A program made the translations under genes and the position numbers. Positions 1-7,166 of a DNA stretch of 15,556 nt are shown here, in pieces. How positions within the stretch are numbered: position 1 is the stretch's first letter; the number at the start of each line of letters is the position of its first letter. The DNA lies in assembly GCA_021641225.1 (NCBI GenBank), contig JAJWXI010000018.1, forward strand, positions 3,500-19,055, in the 5' to 3' direction. The DNA is from Collinsella aerofaciens. GTDB taxonomy: Bacteria > Actinomycetota > Coriobacteriia > Coriobacteriales > Coriobacteriaceae. A model generated the notes under the pieces. It saw only the letters and a program-made list of their open reading frames with translations, made no database searches and had not been told where the DNA came from.

Positions 1-459
1 CGCCGCAACGTCGCCACCGACGGCTCCGTCGAGGTTTCCTCCAACATCGGCGTGGTCGCCACCTCCGATAACGAGGTCAAGATCATGCTGTCCCCGCGCT
101 CCTCGATCACCTCGCTGCAGAACGAGTTCAAGGACCGTCTGCAGACGCTGGCCGATGTTCTGGGCTTTGACGCCAAGTTCGAGTTCGAGTATCCCGGCTG
201 GAGCTATGCCGAGCATTCGCCGATCCGCGACATCTTTGTCGAAAGCTATCGTGAGCTCTTTGGTTCCGAGCTGCGCATCGAGTCCATCCACGCTGGCCTT
301 GAGTGCGGTCTGTTCGCCGAGGCCCTGCACGGCCTGGACGCCATCGCCGTGGGTCCGACGCTCTCCGATGTCCACACCCCGGACGAGAGCATGGAGCTCG
401 CCTCTTCCGAGCGCTTCTACGAGCTGCTCATCGACGTCCTCAAGCGCCTCGCTGCGTAA
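1..459 (+). CDS. pepD: Aminoacyl-histidine (Xaa-His) dipeptidase, M20 family, C-terminal part only
   Basis: The reading frame is open from the first base, so the gene begins outside the window; 152 residues and a TAA stop are visible. The fragment matches the C-terminal end of PepD-type M20 dipeptidases, cytosolic metallopeptidases that hydrolyse dipeptides such as Xaa-His. Supporting motifs are HAGLECGLF and, further on, GPTLSDVHTPDE. In E. coli PepD the His of the corresponding HSPDE motif is a metal ligand, so the His here is probably the last zinc ligand. The remaining zinc ligands and the lid domain lie upstream and cannot be checked. The gene ends at a strong hairpin terminator and converges on the hipBA pair. 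Family assignment is fairly secure; exact substrate preference is not shown by the sequence. Confidence 0.85.
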   Translation, partial: RRNVATDGSVEVSSNIGVVATSDNEVKIMLSPRSSITSLQNEFKDRLQTLADVLGFDAKFEFEYPGWSYAEHSPIRDIFVESYRELFGSELRIESIHAGLECGLFAEALHGLDAIAVGPTLSDVHTPDESMELASSERFYELLIDVLKRLAA

Positions 460-514
460 AGGACACGCTAACGGCGATCCAAAACCTATGCTGTTGGATT
501 GCAAATGACATTAC

Positions 515-560
515 GAGAGGGGGCACCCGGTCTTTTGCGACGGGTGCCCCCTCTCTTTTG
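515..560 (+). terminator. Rho-independent terminator after pepD
   Basis: A perfect 15-bp G+C-rich stem (515-529 with 541-555) with an 11-nt loop is followed by TTTTG and more T. It lies 55 bases after the pepD stop and just before the convergent hipA end, so it may also block transcription from the other side, although the minus-strand side has no T tract. Confidence 0.9.
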
Positions 561-586
561 TTTGAGAAATGGGAAATTGCGGGCGT

Positions 587-1891
587 CTAGTCCATTTCTG
601 CCCTGATGAGGTCGAGGGTACGCTGGCAGTTTTCGCGGACAGGGCCGAGCATATGCTCGCGCAGGTCCGTCATGCCAGGCAGATCGGCGTATTCGTCCAT
701 GACCTCTTCCATGCAAATGGGCACCTCGTAGGCGAGGTCCATCATGGTCGCAAAACAAAACTTCTCGGTCAGCCCGGCATCGGTAAGTGCCGCTTCCAGC
801 GTGGGATCGCCCATACCGTGATAGCGGCGAATCGCGTTAGGTCCGATGCGTCCCACGCGATTCTCGCCGCCAACGCTCATGGCAAGGCGCGCTTTTCGCC
901 GCATGCGCTCATACGCCAGACCCGACGCGACGTCGTACATGGGTGCGAGCGCCGCGTTTGTGCCTTTGCCTAGGATGAGCGAGTAATTTTTAGCGTGCGC
1001 ATCGGGTGCTCCGATAATGGCGTTATAGAACAACATATAAGTAAAGAGCACAAGATTCATGTGATGGGGGACCGTGCTAATCAGCCGTTCTTGAATGTCT
1101 CGCGTTGTTGGTCCTCCATCGGCGGTGTATTTCTGGCTTGGCAATACACCGAGCGCCTGGCAAAAGTCCTCCTGATGCAGCCTTTCGATGTTTCCCCTGG
1201 CATCGACCGTTCTGTCGTAGCGTTCAACGACGAGTGCGTCCTCGTCTTCGAAGGTGCAATAGGAGACGTTGGCAGTTGGAATGCCAACACGCTGAGCTGT
1301 TTTCATGCAGACGAATTCGTTTAAGGCTTGATGCTTAAACCCTACGACACCATTTTTGAAGATATGAGTAGTGGGGGATGACCCTAGACATTCGCACCAT
1401 TGGCCATCATGCCACGCTAGCGCAAATTTGCCTTGGTTGCCGCCCAGGGACCAGCTTTCGTTGGAGCCCATCCATGTCGCTCTTTCGTCGTCGCGAATTG
1501 CTTTGAGCTTATGGGCGATTTGAGAATTGGTAAGCGGGCGGTATGCCGAGACCCTGTCGCGGGCGGCGTCTAATTGATCGGTTTGACAAAACTGAACGGC
1601 GCCCGCGCAGTCAAGACCGATATGACACAAGAGAGTGACGGGGTTGTTGGATGCAACGTCATACTCAGCGGCAATAGCGCGACGCTGCTCTTGGCTGTCG
1701 GGCAAAAGGCCAAATAGGAACGGGCGGACGATGTTGTGGCCATACGTGCGATTGGAAAGCGGCATTGTTAGCGATAGCGGTACTCCACAGTAGGTTGGGG
1801 CGTACACGAAGCTGCAGAGTCCTTGCTTGTCTTGCCGGAGTGTGCCGGCGATTTCGCCACAAATGAGGGCTGTAAGTTCCATCGCCGCCAT
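587..1891 (-). CDS. hipA: HipA-family serine/threonine kinase toxin
   Basis: The product has 434 residues, close to E. coli HipA (440). HipA toxins are kinases; the E. coli protein phosphorylates glutamyl-tRNA synthetase and induces dormancy. Residues ~5-110 look like the HipA N-terminal domain, with LSLTMPLS and PFLFGLLPD. The kinase part (~145-400) has a glycine-rich loop LGGNQGKFAL (149-158). S148 lies where the autophosphorylated Ser of E. coli HipA falls in my alignment. TTHIFK follows (174-179, ATP-binding Lys). The catalytic motif is APDAHAKN (295-302, D297 and N302), and the metal site is MYDVAS (D320). All key residues look intact, so the toxin is probably active. The ATG directly follows the hipB stop with no gap, which indicates translational coupling. 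The true substrate is unknown. Confidence 0.9.
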   Translation of the reverse strand: MAAMELTALICGEIAGTLRQDKQGLCSFVYAPTYCGVPLSLTMPLSNRTYGHNIVRPFLFGLLPDSQEQRRAIAAEYDVASNNPVTLLCHIGLDCAGAVQFCQTDQLDAARDRVSAYRPLTNSQIAHKLKAIRDDERATWMGSNESWSLGGNQGKFALAWHDGQWCECLGSSPTTHIFKNGVVGFKHQALNEFVCMKTAQRVGIPTANVSYCTFEDEDALVVERYDRTVDARGNIERLHQEDFCQALGVLPSQKYTADGGPTTRDIQERLISTVPHHMNLVLFTYMLFYNAIIGAPDAHAKNYSLILGKGTNAALAPMYDVASGLAYERMRRKARLAMSVGGENRVGRIGPNAIRRYHGMGDPTLEAALTDAGLTEKFCFATMMDLAYEVPICMEEVMDEYADLPGMTDLREHMLGPVRENCQRTLDLIRAEMD

Positions 1892-2323
1892 TTATTTCAC
1901 AACCTTACAGCCAAAGGAGAGGTCCGAAGTGCCGGAAAGGCCTTGTTCGGCTGCAATTTGGGCCAGCAAGGCACCGTAGGAAGATGGCGTTCCTTGTCGA
2001 GGGGGCCGTCTGCCTGCGCTCGGCTTTGACGGGGCATTTGAGTTCGCGATACGGAGGTTCGCTTCCGTCGCTGGCTGTTTGGCGGGCGATGTGATGGAGT
2101 CGTTATCGCTCTGAACAAAGAGTCCTATGCCGAGTGCGTTAAAGACAGCCAACAGCTTGTCGAGCCGAATGCCGGTGGCGTCTCCCAGCTCGAGCGATGC
2201 GAGCAGGCGCTCCGAAACACCGGCTTTTTTAGCGAGAGCGGCACGGGTGATCCCCTGCGCCTCGCGCGCCTGGCGCACGTAGATTCCGGCTTGGCGCGCT
2301 GTTGCGATGGGAAGAGTATCCAT
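1892..2323 (-). CDS. hipB: HipB-like XRE-family antitoxin and autorepressor
   Basis: This 143-residue protein has an XRE helix-turn-helix at about residues 10-75 (YVRQAREAQGITRAALAKKA, then a recognition-helix region VSERLLASLELG). In HipBA systems the HTH protein binds and neutralises the kinase and represses the operon. E. coli HipB has only 88 residues. Here a further ~65 residues rich in Ser, Pro, Ala, Arg and Lys follow the HTH, probably a disordered tail. The start ATG is preceded by AGGA at a 7-base spacing. Its stop codon abuts the hipA start. A 16-bp inverted repeat, the likely self-operator, lies 15 bases upstream. The call rests on the HTH plus the linkage to hipA. Confidence 0.85.
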   Translation of the reverse strand: MDTLPIATARQAGIYVRQAREAQGITRAALAKKAGVSERLLASLELGDATGIRLDKLLAVFNALGIGLFVQSDNDSITSPAKQPATEANLRIANSNAPSKPSAGRRPPRQGTPSSYGALLAQIAAEQGLSGTSDLSFGCKVVK

Positions 2324-2337
2324 GGCGATATCCTAAC

Positions 2338-2380
2338 GTGCAGACTTTTGCATATTAGTATGACATGCAAAAGTCTGCAC
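2338..2380. promoter_or_regulatory. hipBA operator: Perfect inverted repeat, candidate HipB operator over the hipBA promoter
   Basis: The arms GTGCAGACTTTTGCAT (2338-2353) and ATGCAAAAGTCTGCAC (2365-2380) are exact reverse complements separated by 11 bases. On the minus strand the spacer reads GTCATACTAAT, running into an AT-rich -10-like TAATAT, so a bound repressor would cover the hipBA promoter. Operators of this kind in front of hipB are established for E. coli HipB; binding here is inferred. Confidence 0.75.
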
Positions 2381-2415
2381 GAAAAGGCCTCATGCAAAAC
2401 TCTGCATGAGGCCTT
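2381..2415 (-). terminator. Terminator hairpin after the ATPase gene (copy 1 of a 33-base repeat)
   Basis: A 13-bp perfect stem (2384-2396 with 2403-2415) with a 6-base loop is followed on the minus strand by TTTTC. It lies just past the ATPase stop codon and immediately before the hipB operator. Bases 2381-2413 recur exactly at 3885-3917 behind mntP. Confidence 0.8.
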
Positions 2416-2433
2416 GTGCGGGCGTATGGCTTT

Positions 2434-3726
2434 TTAAGCCCCAAACGCCCGAATGGGAATAACGTATACGCCGTCAGGACGTTTATATGCGATTTCTCCC
2501 ATTCCCGTGAGGACGGCAAGAAACGCTGGAGGCTTCGTTCGCCCCATTTTATCGCCAAGCAATTTATCCCTCATGCGCAGCAGACTGCGAGCGCCTTGTT
2601 CGACTTTAGCCTCGCTGAGCTTGATCTCGAATGCCCCCCATGTTCCATCCGCAAGCTCAATAACGGCATCGATTTCTAGATCTGAATCATCGCGGTAGTA
2701 ACGGACAGGGTGAAAACCTGCGGCATCGAGCGATGAGGCATATACCTGCAGATCACGTATGCAGAGGTTTTCAAACGCAAGACCAAGCGTTTGATAGTCT
2801 TCGAGAAGGCTTTGTTTGTTGAGACCTAGTGTGGCAACGGCTAAGGAGGGGTCCGCAAAGTAGCGTTTGGGCTTAGTCCTCATGCGATTGGGGGAGCGTG
2901 ATGCCGGAACCCATCCAGGCAACTCGTCAATTAAATAGAGTTGCACGAGGTATTCAAGATGTTGGGAAACCTCTCGTTTTTGGGTATCAGTTGGTGCTAA
3001 TGCGCCATCCAGGGCAAATACATCACGGGCGAGTGTGACATTTGTGCTGGACTGTCCAAGATTTCGCGCAAGAGACTCTGCCACGCGTGAACTAATGAGC
3101 TCGCGTCCGCCAAGGTCAGGAACGCTCTTACTATGCACAGCTTCTAGATAGCCCATCAGTACAGGTCGAATTGTGTCAGAAGTTAGTGCAAGCGCGTCGG
3201 GCCATCCGCCGCGACAAATGAGCTCGGTAAGAGAATCGATTCCCGACGCGCAAGGGCATGGGGCAAACTCGCCTTTAAACAGGGCAGCTAGGCTTACCTT
3301 ACCTGTTGAATCTCCACTCTCCTGAAGACTCATGGGATGCATGCTCAGCCGACCGATTCGTCCGGCTCCGCTGTGGTTCACCTTGTCTTTTGCCGGCGTA
3401 GAAGAGCCTGTTAGGATCCACTGGCCCTTTTCTGTGGTGTCATCGACAGCATGGCGCACGCAGTCCCAAACCTGAGGGACACGCTGCCACTCGTCAATAA
3501 CGTGAGGGGTAGCGCCAACTAGTGCATACTGGGGGTCGGACTCGATGAGCAATTGGTTCGAACCACGATCGACGTATATGGCACTATTTGCATGAGCAAG
3601 CGCGGACCAAGTCTTTCCACACCATTTAGTGCCTGAGATTTCAACGGCACCGAACAGATTGAGATATTGATCAATCTTGCGGTCAATGAGCCGGGGGATA
3701 TACGTGTCTTTCGTCATCGTTGCCAT
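2434..3726 (-). CDS. COG1373-type ATPase with DUF4143 and PD-(D/E)XK-like C-terminus
   Basis: The product has 430 residues, a normal length for the COG1373 ATP-binding protein family, whose cellular role is not established. The N-terminal AAA part shows a Walker A GTKWCGKT (32-39), a Walker B-like HVIDEWQRVP (75-84), a sensor-1-like WILTGSSTP (103-111) and GAGRIGRLSMHPMSL. The C-terminal DUF4143 region ends in EIDAVIEL...WGAFEIKLS (D353, E367, K369). This resembles a PD-(D/E)XK nuclease core, but whether it cuts DNA is unknown. The start ATG has GAGG 8 bases upstream. A series of four direct repeats precedes the gene and a terminator follows it. These genes are patchily distributed accessory genes; G+C is visibly lower than in the core cluster, which suggests transfer. 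Confidence 0.85.
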   Translation of the reverse strand: MATMTKDTYIPRLIDRKIDQYLNLFGAVEISGTKWCGKTWSALAHANSAIYVDRGSNQLLIESDPQYALVGATPHVIDEWQRVPQVWDCVRHAVDDTTEKGQWILTGSSTPAKDKVNHSGAGRIGRLSMHPMSLQESGDSTGKVSLAALFKGEFAPCPCASGIDSLTELICRGGWPDALALTSDTIRPVLMGYLEAVHSKSVPDLGGRELISSRVAESLARNLGQSSTNVTLARDVFALDGALAPTDTQKREVSQHLEYLVQLYLIDELPGWVPASRSPNRMRTKPKRYFADPSLAVATLGLNKQSLLEDYQTLGLAFENLCIRDLQVYASSLDAAGFHPVRYYRDDSDLEIDAVIELADGTWGAFEIKLSEAKVEQGARSLLRMRDKLLGDKMGRTKPPAFLAVLTGMGEIAYKRPDGVYVIPIRAFGA

Positions 3727-3752
3727 ACTGTTTACCTCGCATTTCCCTAAAT

Positions 3753-3827
3753 ACGAATGAAATCATACCCGAAAAACGAATAATAGAGTCACATAAAAAC
3801 GAATGAATCTTTGCCCAGAAAACGAAT
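3753..3827 (-). repeat. Four ATTCGT(TTT) direct repeats, 23-bp period, upstream of the ATPase gene
   Basis: On the minus strand ATTCGT recurs at 3822-3827, 3799-3804, 3776-3781 and 3753-3758. The spacing is exactly 23 bases each time. The hexamer is usually followed by TT or TTT and preceded by a C or T and A-rich bases. The unit sequences between the hexamers differ, so only the hexamer and T run are conserved. A possible -10 (TATGAT, minus strand, 3767-3762) falls between the two units nearest the gene. An iterated operator for a protein that binds cooperatively along one face is the most natural reading; this is inferred. Confidence 0.75.
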
Positions 3828-3884
3828 GGAATGACGATGAAGGACTGGATATCCCAGCCTTGTTGAGTAGGCGTTCTTTTACAT

Positions 3885-3918
3885 GAAAAGGCCTCATGCA
3901 AAACTCTGCATGAGGCCC
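3885..3918 (-). terminator. Terminator hairpin after mntP (copy 2 of a 33-base repeat)
   Basis: Minus-strand stem GGCCTCATGCA/TGCATGAGGCC, followed by TTTTC, 38 bases past the mntP stop. Bases 3885-3917 are identical to 2381-2413. Confidence 0.8.
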
Positions 3919-3955
3919 TGTTCGACATTGGGTTTTGAGCAATAGGGTTTGGGCG

Positions 3956-4534
3956 TTACAGCACCAAGACCCCCAGGTGTTCCAGCAGAATCTTGAGGCC
4001 GATGAGGATGAGCACGACGCCGCCCACGATGGTGGCGGGTTTTTCGTAGCGCGCGCCGAAGGTGTGGCCGATCGCCACACCGGCGACGGAGAAGATAAAG
4101 GTTGTGACGCCGATGAGCGACACGGCGGGGACGATATCGACCGAGAGCGCGGCAAACGAGATGCCCACGGCCAGAGCGTCAATCGAGGTGGCGATGGCCA
4201 GGATCAGGTATTCGCCTAGGTCGATCTTCTCGGCGTCCTTGCCGTCGCCTTCGTCATCGTCCTCGGTAAATGCCTCCCACAGCATCTTGCCGCCGATGAA
4301 GGCGAGCAGGATAAAGGCGATCCAGTGGTCGATGGGACCGAGAATCCCCAAGAACTGACTGCCGAGCGCCCAACCGATCACGGGCATGCCGGCCTGGAAG
4401 CCGCCAAAGAACAGGCCGAGCACCACGGCGACCTTAAGGTTGATTTTCTTCATGCCGAGGCCCTTGCAGATGGATACGGCAAAGGCGTCCATCGAAAGCC
4501 CGATGGCGAGCAGCACAAGCTCTGCGAGTCCCAT
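3956..4534 (-). CDS. mntP: Manganese efflux pump MntP
   Basis: This 192-residue membrane protein has about six hydrophobic segments and matches MntP (formerly YebN, DUF204), which exports Mn(II). It has the internal two-fold repeat of the family. Conserved acidic sites sit in SMDAFAVS (D16) and TSIDALAVG (D119). A strongly acidic cytoplasmic loop (EDDDEGDGKD, 91-100) joins the two halves. The ATG is preceded by AAGGAGG about 10 bases upstream. A yybP-ykoY manganese riboswitch with its terminator lies in the leader, which independently supports the metal assignment: export is switched on when Mn(II) is high. It is transcribed divergently from disA. A terminator hairpin follows the gene. Confidence 0.95.
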   Translation of the reverse strand: MGLAELVLLAIGLSMDAFAVSICKGLGMKKINLKVAVVLGLFFGGFQAGMPVIGWALGSQFLGILGPIDHWIAFILLAFIGGKMLWEAFTEDDDEGDGKDAEKIDLGEYLILAIATSIDALAVGISFAALSVDIVPAVSLIGVTTFIFSVAGVAIGHTFGARYEKPATIVGGVVLILIGLKILLEHLGVLVL

Positions 4535-4589
4535 GGTTTGGCTCCCTCCTTGCGGGCGAACCCGCGTGTACCTCTAGTGGGGGAGCAAC

Positions 4590-4634
4590 AAAAAAGACCC
4601 GTGGCGTACGCGTTGCGCGCACAACCACGAGTCT
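4590..4634 (-). terminator. Riboswitch-controlled terminator upstream of mntP
   Basis: On the minus strand AGACTCGTGG (4634-4625) pairs with CCACGGGTCT (4604-4595) apart from one mismatch, and is followed by TTTTTT. The 5' arm overlaps the last conserved bases of the aptamer, as expected for mutually exclusive folds. Confidence 0.85.
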
Positions 4635-4727
4635 CGTTCATTAAGGCAAGCCAGACCGTTTCGGCCAGTATGTTGACTTGCCGCGCTACCGGAGGCGAAA
4701 CCGGTCACGCGACTACTCCCTCATTTA
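4590..4727 (-). promoter_or_regulatory. yybP-ykoY: yybP-ykoY manganese riboswitch in the mntP leader
   Basis: Read on the minus strand, the leader contains the conserved blocks of this class in order: GAGGGAGTAG, a CCGG...CCGG hairpin, GTCAACATACTGGCC, a GGCC...GGTCTGGC pairing region, and GAACGAGACT. The last block runs straight into a terminator stem. This class binds Mn(II) and, in mntP-type genes, Mn(II) binding favours read-through. The aptamer covers roughly 4628-4727 and the expression platform 4590-4634. Confidence 0.93.
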
Positions 4728-4883
4728 TGTGAATCCCGATGCTACCACATAAGCAGCTCATTTGGGACGGGGCTCTCGGATGTGTTCGCTCATTCTGTAA
4801 GCATCGGATTTTGCGGGCGCCACAGGGGCAAACCGTGAGAAACTTATTGACGTTTATGGAGCGTATACGATGGGAGCGATGCC

Positions 4884-5951
4884 TTGGATAAGAACGAGCT
4901 GCAAAAGCGTATGGAACAGGCCATTCGCCTGACGGCACCTGGCCAGCCGATCCGCACCGCCCTCGACATGATCATCGCCGGTCACCTGGGCGCCCTTATC
5001 TGCGTCGGCGACACCGAAAACGTGCTCGCCGCCGGCAACGACGGTTTCCCGCTCAACATTTCGTTCACCTCGAACCGCCTGTTCGAGCTTTCCAAGATGG
5101 ACGGCGCCATCGTCATCGATGGCGACCTTACCCAGATTCTGCGCGCCAACTTCCACCTCAACCCCGATCCCTCGCTCGCTACGAGCGAGACGGGTATGCG
5201 CCACCGCACCGCCGCTCGCATGTCGGTGCTCACCGACGCCATCGTGATCTCGGTCTCGGCTCGTCGCGCCGTCGTCAACGTGTACGTCCACGGCAAGAGC
5301 TACGAGATCCAGCCCGTCACCACCATCATGAGCTCGGTCAACCAGCTCGTCGCCACGCTCCAGACCACCCGCCAGTCGCTCGATCGCTCCTTGCTGCGCC
5401 TGACGGCCCTCGAGCTCGACGACTACGTTACGCTCGCCGACATCACCGGCATCTTCTCGAGCTTCGAGATCATGCAGCAGGCAAAGACCGAGCTTAAGGA
5501 TTGCATTGTCAAGCTGGGCAACCAGGGCAAGCTCGTGCAGATGCAGCTCGAGCAGCTCGCGGGCTCCAGCATGGATACCGAGTACGACCTGATGATCCGC
5601 GACTACGCGAGCGATTCCTCCGAGGCTAACGCCGAGAAGATCCGCGCCGAGCTCGCCCGTATGACGCCTAAGGACCTGTCCGACCCGCAGCACGTGGCGG
5701 CGGTTCTGGGTTACGACGATCTGGACGAGGACTCCGTCATGACGCCGCTGGGCCTGCGCACGCTCTCGCGCGTGTCCGTCGTGCGCGATGGCGTTGCCGA
5801 GAAGATCGTCGACGAGTACGGCTCGCTGCAGGAGCTCATGGACGACATCAGCGAGGATCCGGAGCGCCTGGGCGACTTTGGCGTCAACAACCCTGCCATT
5901 CTTGCGGACTCGCTGTACCGCATGAAGGGCACCAAACAGGGGAACGCATAA
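4884..5951 (+). CDS. disA: Diadenylate cyclase DisA (DNA integrity scanning protein)
   Basis: The 355-residue product matches DisA in length (~355-360) and domain order. DisA condenses two ATP into cyclic di-AMP and, in Bacillus, scans DNA for branched structures. The N-terminal DAC domain carries both active-site motifs, DGA (73-75) and RHRTA (106-110). A helical linker follows at ~150-280. The C-terminal part (~290-355) has the helix-hairpin-helix region LGLRTLSRVSVVRDGVAEKI. The start is TTG: GGGAG lies 7 bases upstream, and the frame has a stop at 4848 with no ATG or GTG in between. The gene overlaps ispD by one base (taATG), which indicates an operon. Unlike Bacillus, no radA precedes it in this window. 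Confidence 0.95.
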   Translation: MDKNELQKRMEQAIRLTAPGQPIRTALDMIIAGHLGALICVGDTENVLAAGNDGFPLNISFTSNRLFELSKMDGAIVIDGDLTQILRANFHLNPDPSLATSETGMRHRTAARMSVLTDAIVISVSARRAVVNVYVHGKSYEIQPVTTIMSSVNQLVATLQTTRQSLDRSLLRLTALELDDYVTLADITGIFSSFEIMQQAKTELKDCIVKLGNQGKLVQMQLEQLAGSSMDTEYDLMIRDYASDSSEANAEKIRAELARMTPKDLSDPQHVAAVLGYDDLDEDSVMTPLGLRTLSRVSVVRDGVAEKIVDEYGSLQELMDDISEDPERLGDFGVNNPAILADSLYRMKGTKQGNA

Positions 5952-6679
5952 TGGCGCCCGTATGCGCCGTGGTCGTTGCCGGCGGCAGCGGCCAGCGCTT
6001 TGGCAACCCCGGCGGCAAGCAGCTCGTCAACGTGGCGGGCCGTCCGCTTATGAGCTGGTCCATTCGCGCGTTCGACCGTAGCGACAAGGTCGGCCACATC
6101 GTTGTGGTTTGCCCTGCCGAGCGCCGCGCCGAGATGCGCCGCCTGGCCATCAGTCCGTTTGACTACGACACGCCCATCAGCTTTGCCGATGCCGGCGATA
6201 TCCGCCAGGATTCCACCCGTGCCGGCGTGCATGCGGTGCCGGCGGGCTTTGAATACGTCGCCATCCACGACGGCGCCCGTCCGCTCATCACGACCGAGGC
6301 CATCGACCATGCGATTGACGTGCTTGTGGGCGACCGCTCACTCGACGGTGTCGTGTGCGGCCAGCCTGCAATCGACACGCTCAAGATCGTCGACGGCGAT
6401 AACATCGTCGAAACGCCGCCGCGCGAGCTCTACTGGGCCGCGCAGACACCGCAGATCTTTAGCGTCGACGCCATGAAGCGTGCCCATGCCGCCGCTATCG
6501 CCGAGGGCTTTATCGGTACCGACGATTCGTCGCTGGTCGAGCGCATGGGCGGGCGCGTCCGCTGTGTCCAGAGCCCGCGCGATAACCTTAAGGTGACGGT
6601 GCCCGAGGACCTGCGCCCCGTAACCGCGATTCTGCTCGGCCGTATGGCCGAGGGAGAGGACCTTCCCCATGTTCAGTAA
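5951..6679 (+). CDS. ispD: 2-C-methyl-D-erythritol 4-phosphate cytidylyltransferase
   Basis: This 242-residue cytosolic enzyme makes CDP-methylerythritol from MEP and CTP in the non-mevalonate isoprenoid pathway. The N-terminus shows the nucleotide-binding signature AGGSGQRFGNPGGKQ (10-24, R16 and K23). The usual Pro-Lys-Gln is Gly-Lys-Gln here. Further family motifs are IHDGARPL and, downstream, the WAAQTPQIF block and TDDSSLVE. The ATG shares a base with the disA stop, and the 3' end overlaps ispF by 11 bases, so the three genes are almost certainly co-translated. IspD and IspF catalyse non-consecutive steps; ispE is not in the window. Confidence 0.95.
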   Translation: MAPVCAVVVAGGSGQRFGNPGGKQLVNVAGRPLMSWSIRAFDRSDKVGHIVVVCPAERRAEMRRLAISPFDYDTPISFADAGDIRQDSTRAGVHAVPAGFEYVAIHDGARPLITTEAIDHAIDVLVGDRSLDGVVCGQPAIDTLKIVDGDNIVETPPRELYWAAQTPQIFSVDAMKRAHAAAIAEGFIGTDDSSLVERMGGRVRCVQSPRDNLKVTVPEDLRPVTAILLGRMAEGEDLPHVQ

Positions 6680-7163
6680 CCTGCGCATTGGCCACGGCTA
6701 CGACGTCCACCGTCTGGTGGAGGGGCGTCGATGTATCATCGGCGGGGTCGATATTCCCTACGAGCGCGGCCTGCTGGGCCACTCGGATGCCGATGTGCTC
6801 GCGCATGCGCTGGCCGACGCCATCTTGGGCGCCTGCCGTGGGGGAGACATCGGTAAGCTGTTCCCCGATACCGACCCCGCCTACGAGGGTGCCGATTCGA
6901 TGGTTCTGCTTGCCCGCGTAATGGACTACGCACGTGAGCTGGGCTTTGAGTTTGTTGATGCCGATTGCACCATTGCCTGCCAGCAGCCCAAGATCACGCC
7001 GCACCGCGATGCCATGCGCGCGAATCTCGCCCATGCCCTGGGCGTTGACGTCGAAAACGTGGGCGTCGCCGCCACCACGACCGAAAAGCTCGGTTGGGAA
7101 GGCCAGGGCGAGGGAATTGGCGCCTGGGCCGTCTGCCTGCTACAGAAAACCGTTAAGGAGTAA
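6669..7163 (+). CDS. ispF: 2-C-methyl-D-erythritol 2,4-cyclodiphosphate synthase
   Basis: At 164 residues this matches IspF, a trimeric zinc enzyme that cyclises CDP-methylerythritol phosphate with loss of CMP. The metal-binding residues are visible: D12 and H14 in GHGYDVH, and H46 in SDADVLAHAL. FPDTDPAY and the C-terminal TTTEKLGWEGQGEGI are also typical. The ATG lies inside the end of ispD in another frame, with GGAGAGG just upstream. It is followed after three bases by cysS. It is a separate protein, not the IspDF fusion found in some bacteria. Confidence 0.95.
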   Translation: MFSNLRIGHGYDVHRLVEGRRCIIGGVDIPYERGLLGHSDADVLAHALADAILGACRGGDIGKLFPDTDPAYEGADSMVLLARVMDYARELGFEFVDADCTIACQQPKITPHRDAMRANLAHALGVDVENVGVAATTTEKLGWEGQGEGIGAWAVCLLQKTVKE

Positions 7164-7166
7164 CGA

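Noticed and set aside
3753..3827. CRISPR or plasmid-origin iterons
   Set aside because: Only a hexamer plus T run is conserved, there are just four units, and they sit in a promoter region with no replication gene nearby.
4847..4869. disA promoter TTGACG...TATACG
   Set aside because: The two hexamers are only 11 bases apart, too close for a sigma-70-type promoter.
4854..5693. Minus-strand open frame opposite disA
   Set aside because: The disA frame carries both catalytic motifs and full length; the antisense product is a Gly/Val/Asp/His-rich shadow.
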